A stretch of DNA of 64,000 nucleotides from Granulicella pectinivorans (GTDB taxonomy: Bacteria > Acidobacteriota > Terriglobia > Terriglobales > Acidobacteriaceae): positions 1,116,001 to 1,180,000 of the forward strand of contig NZ_FOZL01000001.1 in the NCBI RefSeq assembly GCF_900114625.1, in the 5' to 3' direction. The notes beneath the pieces were generated by a model. It was not told where the DNA came from and made no database searches. It saw nothing but the letters and a program-made list of their open reading frames with translations. Shown piece after piece: positions 56,436-64,000 of this stretch (within the stretch, counting starts at the first letter, position 1; each line of letters begins with the position of its first letter). A program made the position numbers and the translations under genes.

Positions 56436-58469
56436 ATGACCGTTCGCGCCCGCCTATTCGCAGGCTTCCTGTCTTCTGCCCTCCTGCTTCCCGTAGCGCA
56501 CGCCCAGCGCCCCAACGCGAATCTCACGCCCGCTGAACGCGCCACACTCATCGCCCACCGCGAAGAGATCGAAAAGCAGCTCGAAGACATCGCCATCATC
56601 GACCGCAAGGTCATGGTCCCCATGCGCGACGGCAAGCGAATGGCCACCGACATCTACCGCCCCAAGGACACGTCGAAGACCTACCCCATCATCTTCAGCC
56701 GCACACCCTACAACTTCAACTTCTGGGACGTAAAGACCGGCACCTATCGCGATATGAGCCAGGAACTCGACGCCGTCAAGCGCGGCTACGTCCTCATCGA
56801 GATGAACGAGCGCGGCCACTTCTTCTCCGAAGGCAACTACGACATCCTCGGCGCGCCCCTCACCGATGCCGATGACGAGTTCACCTGGATGGCCGGGCAG
56901 CCCTGGTCGAACAAGAAGATCGGCCTCATTGGCTGCTCCTCCACCGCCGAATGGCAGCTCGCAGCCGCCTCCCTCGGCAACAAAGCCTTGACCACGATCA
57001 TCCCCCAAAGCTTCGGCGCCGGCGTCGGCAAGGTCGGCCCCTACAACGAGCAGGGAAACTGGTATCGCGGCGGCGCGGTCCAGATGCTCTTCATCGACTG
57101 GATCGCCGGCGAGCAGAATCAGGTCCGCCCCCAGTTCCCGCCCAATACCTCCCAGGCCGATCTCATCAAGGCCTCCAAACTCTTCGACCTCGCCCCGCAG
57201 CTCTCTCCCATCGACTGGGCCAAAGCCTTCGAGCACCTGCCGGAAAAGGACATCATCGCCGCCGCCGGCGGTCCCGACGGCATCTATGCGGACAAGATGC
57301 CCGTCGATACCGGCGGAGCCATGATCGAGCGCACCCCCGGCGACCCTGCCTGGCGCAAGGGCGGTCTCTGGCAGTCCGAGACCATGCCTATCAACGTCCC
57401 CGGTTTCTGGTTCATGACCTGGTACGACGTCTCCACCGGCCCCAATCTCGCTGCTTATAACTTCGTCCGCTCCACTGCCAAAGGCGAGGTCAAAGACCAG
57501 CAGTACGCCGTCATCGCCCCGACCCTGCACTGCGGCTACAAGCGCGCGACGGAGGATACGGTGGTTGGCGAGCGCCATATGGGCGACGCCCGCCTCGACT
57601 ACGACGCTCTCACCTACGCCTGGTTCGATCACTTCCTCAAGGGCGAGGATAACGGCTTCCTCAAGAAGCAACCCAAGGTCACCTACTTCACCATGGGGTC
57701 GAACAAGTGGCAGCACTCCGAATCCTGGCCACCCGCCGGAGCCAAACCCGTCACCCTTCAACTCACCAGCGGAGGCAAGGCCAACACACTCAACGGCGAC
57801 GGCAGGCTCGTCCTCAAGACCAAGGCCGAAGCCGCTCTGCTCCCCATCCCGGTAGAGTCCCTGAAGAAGGATCCCGCCAAGGCGAAACTCGACCTGGCTG
57901 ACACCTTCACCTACGATCCCATGCACGCCACCCCCAGCTACGGCGGCAACGTCTGCTGCGCTGCCAACACCATCCAGGGCAACGGCGGCGCGCTCGACCA
58001 GCGCAAGATGGAAGCCCGTCCCGACATTCTCGTCTACACCTCCGAGCCCCTCATGGCAGGCGTAGAGGTCTCCGGCCCCATTACCGTCACCTACTACATC
58101 TCGTCGGACGTCAAAGACACCGACGTTACGGCCAAGCTCATCGACGTTCTCCCGGATGGCACGGCCTACAACCTCGACGAGACCATTCAGCGCCTCCGCT
58201 ACCGCGAGGGCGACGACAAGAAGGTCTGGCTAGAAAAGGACAAGGTCTACAAGATCACCCTCACCCCCATGGTCACCAGCAACTTCTTCGCCGCCGGCCA
58301 CCGCATCCGCTTGGAAGTAGCCGGAGCCAACTTCCCCCGCTTCGACCGCAACCTGAACACCGGCGGCGACAACGTCTCCGAGACCACCAGCGTCGTCGCC
58401 CACACCTCCATCCACCACTCCGACCAGTACCCCTCAACCATCACCCTCACGGTCGTTCCCACCAAATAG
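56436..58469 (+). CDS. Secreted CocE/NonD-type alpha/beta hydrolase
   Basis: 677 residues with a signal peptide (LFAGFLSSALLLPVAHAQ). The order is alpha/beta hydrolase, helical cap and C-terminal jelly roll (VSGPITVTYYISSDVKDTD..., typical of X-Pro dipeptidyl-peptidase family). The nucleophile loop is GCSST (S168), where the family has GxSYxG. Asp and His are expected near DARLDYDALTYAW and KWQHSESW. AAGGAG precedes the ATG. The substrate may be an acylated amino acid, peptide or ester. Confidence 0.88.
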   Translation: MTVRARLFAGFLSSALLLPVAHAQRPNANLTPAERATLIAHREEIEKQLEDIAIIDRKVMVPMRDGKRMATDIYRPKDTSKTYPIIFSRTPYNFNFWDVKTGTYRDMSQELDAVKRGYVLIEMNERGHFFSEGNYDILGAPLTDADDEFTWMAGQPWSNKKIGLIGCSSTAEWQLAAASLGNKALTTIIPQSFGAGVGKVGPYNEQGNWYRGGAVQMLFIDWIAGEQNQVRPQFPPNTSQADLIKASKLFDLAPQLSPIDWAKAFEHLPEKDIIAAAGGPDGIYADKMPVDTGGAMIERTPGDPAWRKGGLWQSETMPINVPGFWFMTWYDVSTGPNLAAYNFVRSTAKGEVKDQQYAVIAPTLHCGYKRATEDTVVGERHMGDARLDYDALTYAWFDHFLKGEDNGFLKKQPKVTYFTMGSNKWQHSESWPPAGAKPVTLQLTSGGKANTLNGDGRLVLKTKAEAALLPIPVESLKKDPAKAKLDLADTFTYDPMHATPSYGGNVCCAANTIQGNGGALDQRKMEARPDILVYTSEPLMAGVEVSGPITVTYYISSDVKDTDVTAKLIDVLPDGTAYNLDETIQRLRYREGDDKKVWLEKDKVYKITLTPMVTSNFFAAGHRIRLEVAGANFPRFDRNLNTGGDNVSETTSVVAHTSIHHSDQYPSTITLTVVPTK

Positions 58470-58474
58470 CTGCA

Positions 58475-58511
58475 AAATCAAACAGGATGGGTGCTCCATC
58501 CTGTTTGATTT
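58475..58511 (+). terminator. Intrinsic terminator after the CocE-like gene
   Basis: AAATCAAACAGGATGG / CCATCCTGTTTGATTT, a perfect 16-base stem with loop GTGCT, 5 bases after the stop. The 3' arm is itself T-rich. It is probably bidirectional. Confidence 0.92.
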
Positions 58512-58655
58512 CATCGAAAGCGTGGGGTCCTGCGGTCCAATCGTCCACTGCCTCTACCGTTGTCGCCGCTGTGATGTGGGTGAACGGTCGATGTTTCTAT
58601 CCGTTGCGATAGGCTTGTTCGTGCCTCATGCGTTGTGAGCAGGAAGGGGAATCGG

Positions 58656-59270
58656 ATGATCCGCATCGGCTTGACCGGCAATCTCGGCAGCGGCAAATCC
58701 ACCGTCGCCACCCTCTTCCAAAAAAAAGGCACCCACATCCTCGCCTCCGACGCCATCGGTCGCGACCTCATGCAGCCCGGCCAAAGCGTTTTTGAGAAGA
58801 TTGTCCAACACTTCGGCCCCGAGATCCTAACCGCAGACGGTAACCTCAATCGTCCAGCACTAGGCCGCATCGCCTTCGCCGAGGGCCGCGCTGAAGAACT
58901 CAACGCAATCGTCCACCCCGCCGTCATCGCCAAACAGATCGAACTCGCCGCCGCTCTCGAACGCGAAGACCCCCACGCCGTCCTCATCATTGAATCCGCC
59001 CTCATCTTCGAGTCCAAACACTTCGTCGCCAACAAGCGCTTCGACAAGATACTCCTCGTCACCGCCCCCGAATCCGAGAAGATAGCCCGCTTCACCCGGC
59101 GCACCGGTCTCCCCGCGGAAGAAGCACTGCGCCGCCTCGCGCTCCAGATCCCCGACGCCATCAAGCGCCCGCTGACCGACTATGTCATCGAAAACGACGG
59201 CTCCCTCGCTCACCTCGAGCAGCAGGTCGACGCCCTCTGGCCCACCCTCCAGACGCTTGCCGCCCAATAA
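58656..59270 (+). CDS. coaE: Dephospho-CoA kinase
   Basis: 204 residues from ATG 58656 with GGAAGGGGA 5 bases upstream. It phosphorylates dephospho-CoA, the last step of CoA synthesis. Seen are the P-loop GLTGNLGSGKST (5-16), ASDAIGRDLM (acceptor-site Asp), LNRPALGRIAF and a C-terminal LID region ending ENDGSLAHLEQQVDALW. It lies beyond a strong terminator from the CocE-like gene. Confidence 0.95.
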   Translation: MIRIGLTGNLGSGKSTVATLFQKKGTHILASDAIGRDLMQPGQSVFEKIVQHFGPEILTADGNLNRPALGRIAFAEGRAEELNAIVHPAVIAKQIELAAALEREDPHAVLIIESALIFESKHFVANKRFDKILLVTAPESEKIARFTRRTGLPAEEALRRLALQIPDAIKRPLTDYVIENDGSLAHLEQQVDALWPTLQTLAAQ

Positions 59271-59436
59271 AAAGTCGAAAATCGAAAACGCACGTCAAGG
59301 GCCAAACCGCACCAAGTCCACCGTTAACTCATTCAGATGGAAGACTTTGCGCAGAAACACCAAGGGGGAGGGTACACGCTCCAACCCCGAATCGCTACAA
59401 TAAGACCCAAAGTAATGCCCGAGAAGGATCTGCCCC

Positions 59437-60648
59437 TTGAAGCCCACAAAACTGCGCCCTGTTCTCCTGGTCCTCGTCCTGCTCTCCGGTTTCTATTACC
59501 TCACCACGCGCGTCGGCTCCTCGGGCGCGGCCAGCCCTATCCTGCACAACCTGCTCCATCCCAGCGAAGCCCTCCACACCGCCTCGCTGAAGGGGCCCAT
59601 GGGCACCTTTGAGCTTACCCAGGCCGCCGCTGCCCCCGCCTACGACACCGAAGAGCTCCAGAACATCGCCGTCTACAAGAAGGCCCTGCCCTCGGTCGTC
59701 AATATCACCTCCACCACGGTCCAGTTCGACTTCTTCTACGGCGCCGTTCCCAGCCAGGGTCAGGGATCCGGCTTCCTGCTCGACAAGCAGGGCCACATCC
59801 TCACCAACGCCCATGTCATCGAGGGCGGCCAGCGCATCGAGGTCACCCTCTCGGACAAGCACAAGTACAAGGCCACCGTGGTCCAGATCGACAAGGGCCA
59901 CGACCTGGCCCTGCTCCTGATCAACGCACCCAACCTCGTCCCGGCAACCCTGTCCGAATCCACCGGCCTCACCGTCGGCCAGCGCGTCTACGCCATCGGC
60001 AACCCCTTCGGCCTCTCAGGCACCATGACGCGCGGCATCATCTCCGCCATCCGCTCCATCCGCGGCCCTCAGAACAACCCCATCGACGACGCCATCCAGA
60101 CCGACGCCAGCGTCAACCCCGGCAACTCCGGTGGCCCCCTGCTCAACTCCCGCGGCGAAGTCATCGGCATCACCACGCTTATCGCCTCGAACGGCGCCGA
60201 CCAGTCCTCCGGCATCGGCTTCGCCATCCCGATCAATACCGCTCGTGCCTTCATCGACGACATCGCCAAGTACGGCCGGGTCCGCCGCCCCTCGCTCGAC
60301 ATCTCCACCATCCCCATCGGCCCCGACATCGCCGAGCAGATCGGCCTCGCCGCCGACTACGGCATCCTCATCGAGAAGGTGCTCCCTGGCGGAGCCGCCG
60401 AACGCGCCGGCTTGAGGGGCGGCACACAGCGCGCCTACCAGGGCAACATCCCCGTCATGCTGGGCGGAGACCTGATCGTCGGCTTCGACGGCCAGGAGAT
60501 CCAATCGCCGCAAGACCTCTCCGCGGCGCTGGTCAACCACCACGCTGGCGACCAGGTCACAGTCACTATCTTCCGTGGCCGGAAGAAGATGGACATCCGC
60601 GTCACCCTGAACGACGCCAAGGACAACCCCACCGGCCCAGTCGCCTGA
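59437..60648 (+). CDS. HtrA/DegP-like trypsin-fold protease with one PDZ domain
   Basis: 403 residues from TTG 59437 (GAAGGA about 9 bases upstream). An N-terminal membrane anchor (PVLLVLVLLSGFYYLTT) is followed by a trypsin-type protease with H126 in TNAHVI, D156 in GHDLALLL and S231 in GNSGGPL, and one PDZ domain (about 300-390). This is the DegS-type architecture of one PDZ and an anchor. It degrades misfolded periplasmic proteins. It may work with the sigma/anti-sigma/PDZ group at 31-34 kb, but the distance makes that only a guess. Confidence 0.9.
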   Translation: MKPTKLRPVLLVLVLLSGFYYLTTRVGSSGAASPILHNLLHPSEALHTASLKGPMGTFELTQAAAAPAYDTEELQNIAVYKKALPSVVNITSTTVQFDFFYGAVPSQGQGSGFLLDKQGHILTNAHVIEGGQRIEVTLSDKHKYKATVVQIDKGHDLALLLINAPNLVPATLSESTGLTVGQRVYAIGNPFGLSGTMTRGIISAIRSIRGPQNNPIDDAIQTDASVNPGNSGGPLLNSRGEVIGITTLIASNGADQSSGIGFAIPINTARAFIDDIAKYGRVRRPSLDISTIPIGPDIAEQIGLAADYGILIEKVLPGGAAERAGLRGGTQRAYQGNIPVMLGGDLIVGFDGQEIQSPQDLSAALVNHHAGDQVTVTIFRGRKKMDIRVTLNDAKDNPTGPVA

Positions 60649-60695
60649 TGTATCGTAACCAAAAGTAACTACAATGCTTCTCTTCCGAGGATTGC

Positions 60696-61235
60696 TTGAA
60701 GCTTCGCTGGTTTTCCGCTCTGCTGCCCCTTGCCTTATGCACCGCCGTTCACGCTCAAATCGCCGCTTACGGGCTCTTGAGCATCCCCCACGTCGCGAAC
60801 AACAGTGCCCAGACCACCACCTGGAACTATGGCCCCACCGTCGGGATCTACGACGACTTTCTCCACCTCGGCCCTCTGTCGCTCGGCGCTGACCTCCGTG
60901 CCGGCTTCTCGCATAACACCAATCAAAATTACCGGGACGTCCTCTTCGGAGTGCGTGTTGCCGCCAAGGCGCCCGTCCTTCCCATCAAGCCTTACATCCA
61001 GGGAGAGGTCGGCGTAGGCAGTGTAGGAGGAGGCAAGCAAACCGGTCTCTTCGCACCGAGCTACAGCAACAAGGCCACCTACGGCGTGCTGGGCGGAGTC
61101 GACATGACGATCTTGCCCCACATCGACTTCCGGGCACTGGAGCTGGGTTTCACCACCCAGAAGGGCACCGCATACCAGAACCCCTCCAACACGAACGTCT
61201 TCACCCTCAGCACCGGCATCGTGATCCGCCTTTAG
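60696..61235 (+). CDS. Small outer-membrane beta-barrel protein
   Basis: 179 residues from TTG 60696 with GAGG 5 bases upstream. Signal peptide FSALLPLALCTAVHAQ. The mature part is a series of alternating aromatic/hydrophobic strands with Gly turns (YGPTVGIYDDF, LGADLRAGFSHN, DVLFGVRVAAKAP, PYIQGEVGVGSVGGG, YGVLGGVDMTI) and a final LSTGIVIRL, consistent with an eight-stranded barrel. Its role is unknown. It is 47 bases after the protease gene. Confidence 0.75.
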   Translation: MKLRWFSALLPLALCTAVHAQIAAYGLLSIPHVANNSAQTTTWNYGPTVGIYDDFLHLGPLSLGADLRAGFSHNTNQNYRDVLFGVRVAAKAPVLPIKPYIQGEVGVGSVGGGKQTGLFAPSYSNKATYGVLGGVDMTILPHIDFRALELGFTTQKGTAYQNPSNTNVFTLSTGIVIRL

Positions 61236-61261
61236 CCAACGAGTCGCCGCAAAACCGGGCC

Positions 61262-61287
61262 CCCCACGCTCGTATTGAGATGTGGGG
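61262..61287. repeat. Imperfect copy of the GAGATGTGGGG hairpin
   Basis: CCCCAC-GCTCG... pairs with GAGATGTGGGG, an imperfect version of the 13-base hairpin at 46977-47008. It sits between two convergent genes (barrel protein and MarR). Same position class, so this may be a shared terminator-like repeat. Confidence 0.4.
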
Positions 61288-61298
61288 TGCCATCTTCC

Positions 61299-61718
61299 CT
61301 AAGCGTCAAATCTCCGCGTCAACATCCCATCCGCCGCCGCCGTCATCGCCCGCAGCCCCCGCCACATCGCATCCCAGTCATCCTTCCCCATGGCGCTCTG
61401 CAGCTCCGCATGAGCCCGCTTCCAGCCGATCTTCGCCCGTGCCATCAACGCACGGCCATCCTCGGTAAGAGAAGTCCCCCGCACCCATCCCTTTTTCTCC
61501 AGCAAACGAAGATTCCGTGAGAGTGTAGCCTTTTCAAAGCCCAGCGTGGCCCCCAGCGCAACCTGACTCTTCCCAGGCTGCGCCTCCACCGCTGAGAGCA
61601 GCGCAAACTGCGTCGTCTCCAGCCCAAACTCCCGGAGGTGTTGGTCGTAGCGTCGCGTCACCAACCGCGAAGCCCGCCGCACCGTGGCGCAGGCACACAT
61701 CAGCTCCGGCAGGCTCAT
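61299..61718 (-). CDS. MarR-family transcriptional regulator
   Basis: 139 residues. The winged helix-turn-helix lies in the middle: FGLETTQFALLSAVEAQPGKSQVALGATLGFEKATLSRNLRLLEKKGWVRG, with the wing SLTEDGRALM. The flanking helices form the dimer interface. An N-terminal Cys pair (LMCACATVRR) may be redox-sensitive. The ATG overlaps the stop of the YCII-like gene by 4 bases. The palindrome at 62128-62141 upstream of that gene is its likely operator. Confidence 0.9.
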   Translation of the reverse strand: MSLPELMCACATVRRASRLVTRRYDQHLREFGLETTQFALLSAVEAQPGKSQVALGATLGFEKATLSRNLRLLEKKGWVRGTSLTEDGRALMARAKIGWKRAHAELQSAMGKDDWDAMWRGLRAMTAAADGMLTRRFDA

Positions 61719-62107
61719 TTCGCCGCCGCCTGTCCCGGTGCATCTCCGAGCAGCCAGTGAAGGGGAGTCAGAGGACCCAGCGGCATAAAGGTGAACTCCG
61801 CATACCCAGCCTTGTCCAGCGGCAATTCTGCCGTGAGGGCCTTCGCCTCATCGACCGTCGCGCAATCCATCAGAAAGACGACACCCTTGCCGTCGCCACG
61901 CGCGTACCACTCGGAGATCTTGCCCTCGAGATAGAGCCGCACGGTGGCCTTCACCTCGTCCGGCATCAGCTTCGCGAACTCCGACCGCTGCACCCCCGGC
62001 TTGATCGTCAGAATCGCGAGAATCCGGGTTGTCTTCACGGGACCCTGAGCATGTAAACCAGCAGAGAGAAACGCGAACGAAAGAAGAACCAGCAGAAGAC
62101 GCTTCAT
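61715..62107 (-). CDS. Exported YCII/muconolactone-isomerase-like protein
   Basis: 130 residues with a signal peptide (LLLVLLSFAFLSAGLHAQ). The mature part is a dimeric alpha-beta-barrel unit: TRILAILTIKPGVQRSEFAKLMPDEVKATVRLYLEGKISEWY, then GVVFLMDCATVDEAKALTAELPLDKAGYAEFTFMPLGP. It resembles YCII or muconolactone isomerase-type domains, possibly a detoxification enzyme. ATG 62107 is chosen; a TTG at 62140 gives a longer N-terminus. It is the first gene of an operon with marR. Confidence 0.75.
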   Translation of the reverse strand: MKRLLLVLLSFAFLSAGLHAQGPVKTTRILAILTIKPGVQRSEFAKLMPDEVKATVRLYLEGKISEWYARGDGKGVVFLMDCATVDEAKALTAELPLDKAGYAEFTFMPLGPLTPLHWLLGDAPGQAAAK

Positions 62108-62127
62108 AGATGACCTCGCATGGATGT

Positions 62128-62141
62128 GTTGCATATACAAC
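62128..62141. promoter_or_regulatory. Candidate MarR operator
   Basis: GTTGCATATACAAC is a 14-base palindrome with one mismatched pair, 21 bases before the YCII-like ATG. MarR operators are palindromes of this size. It also overlaps a TATATG that could be a -10 on the minus strand. It lies in the divergent gap before the membrane protein gene at 62249. Confidence 0.5.
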
Positions 62142-62248
62142 TATCACGACGCGGACCCAAAGCCAACAAAATCCGTGACATCTCCCCCGAAGCCTTTATG
62201 CTTGGAACTCAGCCCGCATCCATCCCTTCCGCACCCGAGAGACACGCA

Positions 62249-62809
62249 ATGTCCGACCTGAACTTCGATCGCGCAGAATACACTGCCAGTCCGACCATCG
62301 TTCCGCCTGAAGCGCCGATCCCCGAGTACTACCGGTCAAATACCGGCGACAACGCAGCCTTTCTGAAGGCAATCGTCTTCGGCATTGGCGGAGCCATCCT
62401 CGGCAGCCTGCTCTACGCGGCGTTTTCGATCGCCACGCACATCGAGATCGGCTACATGGCGATCGGCGTGGCCTTTCTGGTCGGGAAGGCGATGATGCTT
62501 GGCTCCGGGCAGCGCGGAGGTCGCAACTACCAGATCGCCGCCGCGATCCTCACCTATCTCTCGGTCTCCGGCGCTGCCGTCCCGGAGATACTCTGGAGCC
62601 TGCATAAGGGGGAGGGAGGCATCGGCCATATCTCCGCGCGTGGCTACCTTATCCTGGCCCGCTACGGCGTCGCCTCGCCCTTCCTGGAACTGACGGATGG
62701 CGTCAACGGCATCATCGGTATCTTTATCCTGGTCATTGGCATTCGCGCCGCGTGGCGGATCACGTCTTCGAACTCGAACACAGCGCACCATCCGTTCTCC
62801 GCGTCCTGA
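62249..62809 (+). CDS. Small integral membrane protein of unknown function
   Basis: 186 residues from ATG 62249 (GAGAGA about 8 bases upstream). A Pro-rich N-terminus (EYTASPTIVPPEAPIPEYY) precedes about four membrane segments (FLKAIVFGIGGAILGSLLYAAF, IGYMAIGVAFLVG, IAAAILTYLSVSGAAV, GVNGIIGIFILVIGIRAAW). A site-2 protease gene begins 26 bases after its stop, so they may form a unit, with this as substrate or accessory. Family not recognised. Confidence 0.7.
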   Translation: MSDLNFDRAEYTASPTIVPPEAPIPEYYRSNTGDNAAFLKAIVFGIGGAILGSLLYAAFSIATHIEIGYMAIGVAFLVGKAMMLGSGQRGGRNYQIAAAILTYLSVSGAAVPEILWSLHKGEGGIGHISARGYLILARYGVASPFLELTDGVNGIIGIFILVIGIRAAWRITSSNSNTAHHPFSAS

Positions 62810-62835
62810 TCCCCAAGCGTCGGATCGAATAAACT

Positions 62836-63891
62836 GTGAGTCAGCAGTCAATTCACCAGGAACGCCAGGCGCATATCGCAACCCCGACCCTCATCGACGC
62901 ACCCGCACCGGTCACCAACTGCCCGGATTGCTCTCTGTGGCTTCCTCCGGGCACGCTCGCCTGCCCGGACTGCCACGCGATCACCTACGCCCGCTATCTC
63001 AACGGCCTCGCCCAGACCGCGACCGCGCAGGAGCAGGCTTCGGACTGGATCGGTGCTCGCCAGACCTGGCATCAGGCCCTGGCCTGGCTGCCGCCGGAGA
63101 CCAAGCAGTCCCAGGCCATTACCGCGCATCTTGCGCAACTCGACGCCCAGGCCAAGGCCGTCACCGACCAGAAGGCGAAGTGGACCAAGCGCCTCGGCCC
63201 GCTCGCTCCGGTCGTTTTCTTTCTGCTCAAGATCAAGTCGTTGCTCTTCTCGGCGAAGTTTCTCTTTAGCTTTCTGGCCTTCTTCGGCTTCTATTGGGCC
63301 ATCTTCGGATGGAAGTTCGGCCTCGGCTTCACGCTCGGTATCCTCATTCACGAGAGCGGTCATTACATCACCGCGCGCCGCAAGGGGCTCAAGGTAGACC
63401 TTCCGATCTTCCTGCCGGGCTTTGGAGCGTACGTCCGCTGGTACAACCAGGGCGTCTCGCTGGAAACCCTTTCGCAGATCGCACTCGCTGGCCCGCTCTA
63501 TGGCCTGTTCGTGGCCATCGCCTGCCTCGGGCTTGCCTGGAAGACGGGGAATGCCCTTTTCCTCGCACTTGCCTATACAACGGCCTTCCTGAACACGCTG
63601 AACCTGATCCCTCTGCTTGGCCTCGATGGCGCACAGGCGACTTACGCGCTCAACCGGCTGCAGCGTGTGCTGATCACGGCGACGAGCATCCTGCTCTTTC
63701 TCTTCCTGCGCGAATGGGTCTACTTGGCCATCGCGGCCGGTATGGGCTGGCGTACCTTCACGGGCGTCGCTCCCGAGGAGCCGAGCAAACGAGGCATGAT
63801 TGTCTTCACGCTTCTGCTCTTTGCCCTGGCCGTCGTCATGTGGGCCGCCCCGGATGCCTCACGCGGCCCTTACGGTATGCACCCGCGCTAG
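62836..63891 (+). CDS. Site-2 protease (M50) with an N-terminal zinc ribbon
   Basis: 351 residues from GTG 62836. The N-terminus has a zinc ribbon (C29/C32, C43/C46) and a TPR-like helical region (TAQEQASDWIGARQTWHQALAWLPPETK). The M50-type membrane domain has HESGH (H172, E173, H176), the zinc-metalloprotease motif, and NLIPLLGLDG, the second metal-binding Asp motif. About six membrane helices. Such proteases cut membrane proteins in signalling or rescue. The cytoplasmic ribbon may bind partners. It follows the membrane protein gene by 26 bases. Confidence 0.9.
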   Translation: MSQQSIHQERQAHIATPTLIDAPAPVTNCPDCSLWLPPGTLACPDCHAITYARYLNGLAQTATAQEQASDWIGARQTWHQALAWLPPETKQSQAITAHLAQLDAQAKAVTDQKAKWTKRLGPLAPVVFFLLKIKSLLFSAKFLFSFLAFFGFYWAIFGWKFGLGFTLGILIHESGHYITARRKGLKVDLPIFLPGFGAYVRWYNQGVSLETLSQIALAGPLYGLFVAIACLGLAWKTGNALFLALAYTTAFLNTLNLIPLLGLDGAQATYALNRLQRVLITATSILLFLFLREWVYLAIAAGMGWRTFTGVAPEEPSKRGMIVFTLLLFALAVVMWAAPDASRGPYGMHPR

Positions 63892-63924
63892 AGTTTCCAA
63901 GAACAGGGCATCAGGGACAAAAAA

Positions 63925-63990
63925 ATGAAAGCTGATAGAAACAAGCAAACGCGGAGCCATCGAAAGAGCCAGGCTCCTGCTTGTTGCTGA
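63925..63990 (+). CDS. Possible 21-residue basic peptide near the right edge
   Basis: ATG to TGA, 21 residues, rich in Lys, Arg and Ser and ending in CC. AGGGA sits about 7 bases upstream. It lies 33 bases after the site-2 protease stop. It could be chance, a leader peptide or the start of something cut by the window edge. The DNA also contains a small GAGCC-AG-GGCTC-like hairpin. Confidence 0.2.
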   Translation: MKADRNKQTRSHRKSQAPACC

Positions 63991-64000
63991 TCCGGCCCTT

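Noticed and set aside
1..64000. CRISPR array or insertion sequence
   Set aside because: No regularly spaced direct repeats and no transposase-like frame were seen. The only tandem repeats are two copies at 3867-3891 and the lysine-codon repeats.

Overview
The window reads as a stretch of chromosome from a free-living soil-type acidobacterium, most likely class Terriglobia (Acidobacteriaceae-like). The evidence is the GC-rich sequence, four paralogues of the soil-associated TIGR03435 family, a VWFA-related acidobacterial (TIGR03436-like) secreted protein, a DUF305/LVIVD pair, secreted acidobacterial-style hydrolases and frequent TTG/GTG starts. I see no rRNA, tRNA, CRISPR array, insertion sequence, phage or plasmid gene. 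It looks like core and lineage-specific chromosome rather than an island.

Layout. 0-5 kb: a left-truncated amidase, a GT39-like membrane glycosyltransferase with a small upstream ORF, an RlpA-like protein and a DUF2628-like membrane protein. 5-10 kb: gatB, a TIGR03435 protein, a large exported protein of unknown family and two very basic, lysine-repeat (histone-like) small proteins. 10-20 kb: an FmdB zinc ribbon, a shikimate-kinase-like P-loop protein converging on serA, a possible small ORF before serA, a Tat-exported metallo-beta-lactamase-fold hydrolase, a serine hydrolase with a probably frameshifted tail, two small exported proteins, and a DUF305-LVIVD pair. 20-31 kb: a GH36-like glycosidase, a NIPSNAP protein, a LysR/YeiH operon, yqeY, a class V aminotransferase, another TIGR03435 protein, a YgiB/YgiC-like pair and an RNase H-like protein.

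31-42 kb: an ECF sigma factor, a membrane anti-sigma-like protein with HEAT-like repeats and a twin-PDZ protein (an envelope-stress type group). Then come a translationally coupled secreted protein/TIGR03435 pair, a radical SAM protein, an orphan PAS histidine kinase, an S9 peptidase, an exported methyltransferase-fold protein, thioredoxin 2 and a VapBC-like toxin-antitoxin pair. 42-52 kb: a DsbA-like protein, a TolC-like channel followed by an MFS exporter, folD, an 84-residue protein behind a dyad-overlapped promoter, a PlpD-like patatin/beta-barrel protein and a fourth TIGR03435 protein. 52-64 kb: ppc, a pentapeptide protein, a VWFA-like protein, a CocE-like hydrolase, coaE, an HtrA-like protease, a small beta-barrel protein, a YCII-like/MarR operon with a candidate operator, and a site-2 protease with an N-terminal zinc ribbon.

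How it fits together. Many products are exported: proteases, hydrolases, PDZ proteins, thiol oxidoreductase, beta-barrels. The window is therefore weighted toward envelope maintenance and processing of external polymers, mixed with housekeeping genes (gatB, serA, folD, ppc, coaE). Several genes have a -10-like hexamer only 5-8 bases before the start codon and no Shine-Dalgarno sequence, which suggests leaderless transcripts. Strong intrinsic terminators separate many units. The most interesting leads are the YgiB/YgiC-like lipoprotein-ligase pair, the sigma/HEAT anti-sigma/twin-PDZ group, the Met-rich DUF305-LVIVD pair, the TIGR03435 expansion, and the operator-like dyads at vapBC, marR and the 84-residue gene.
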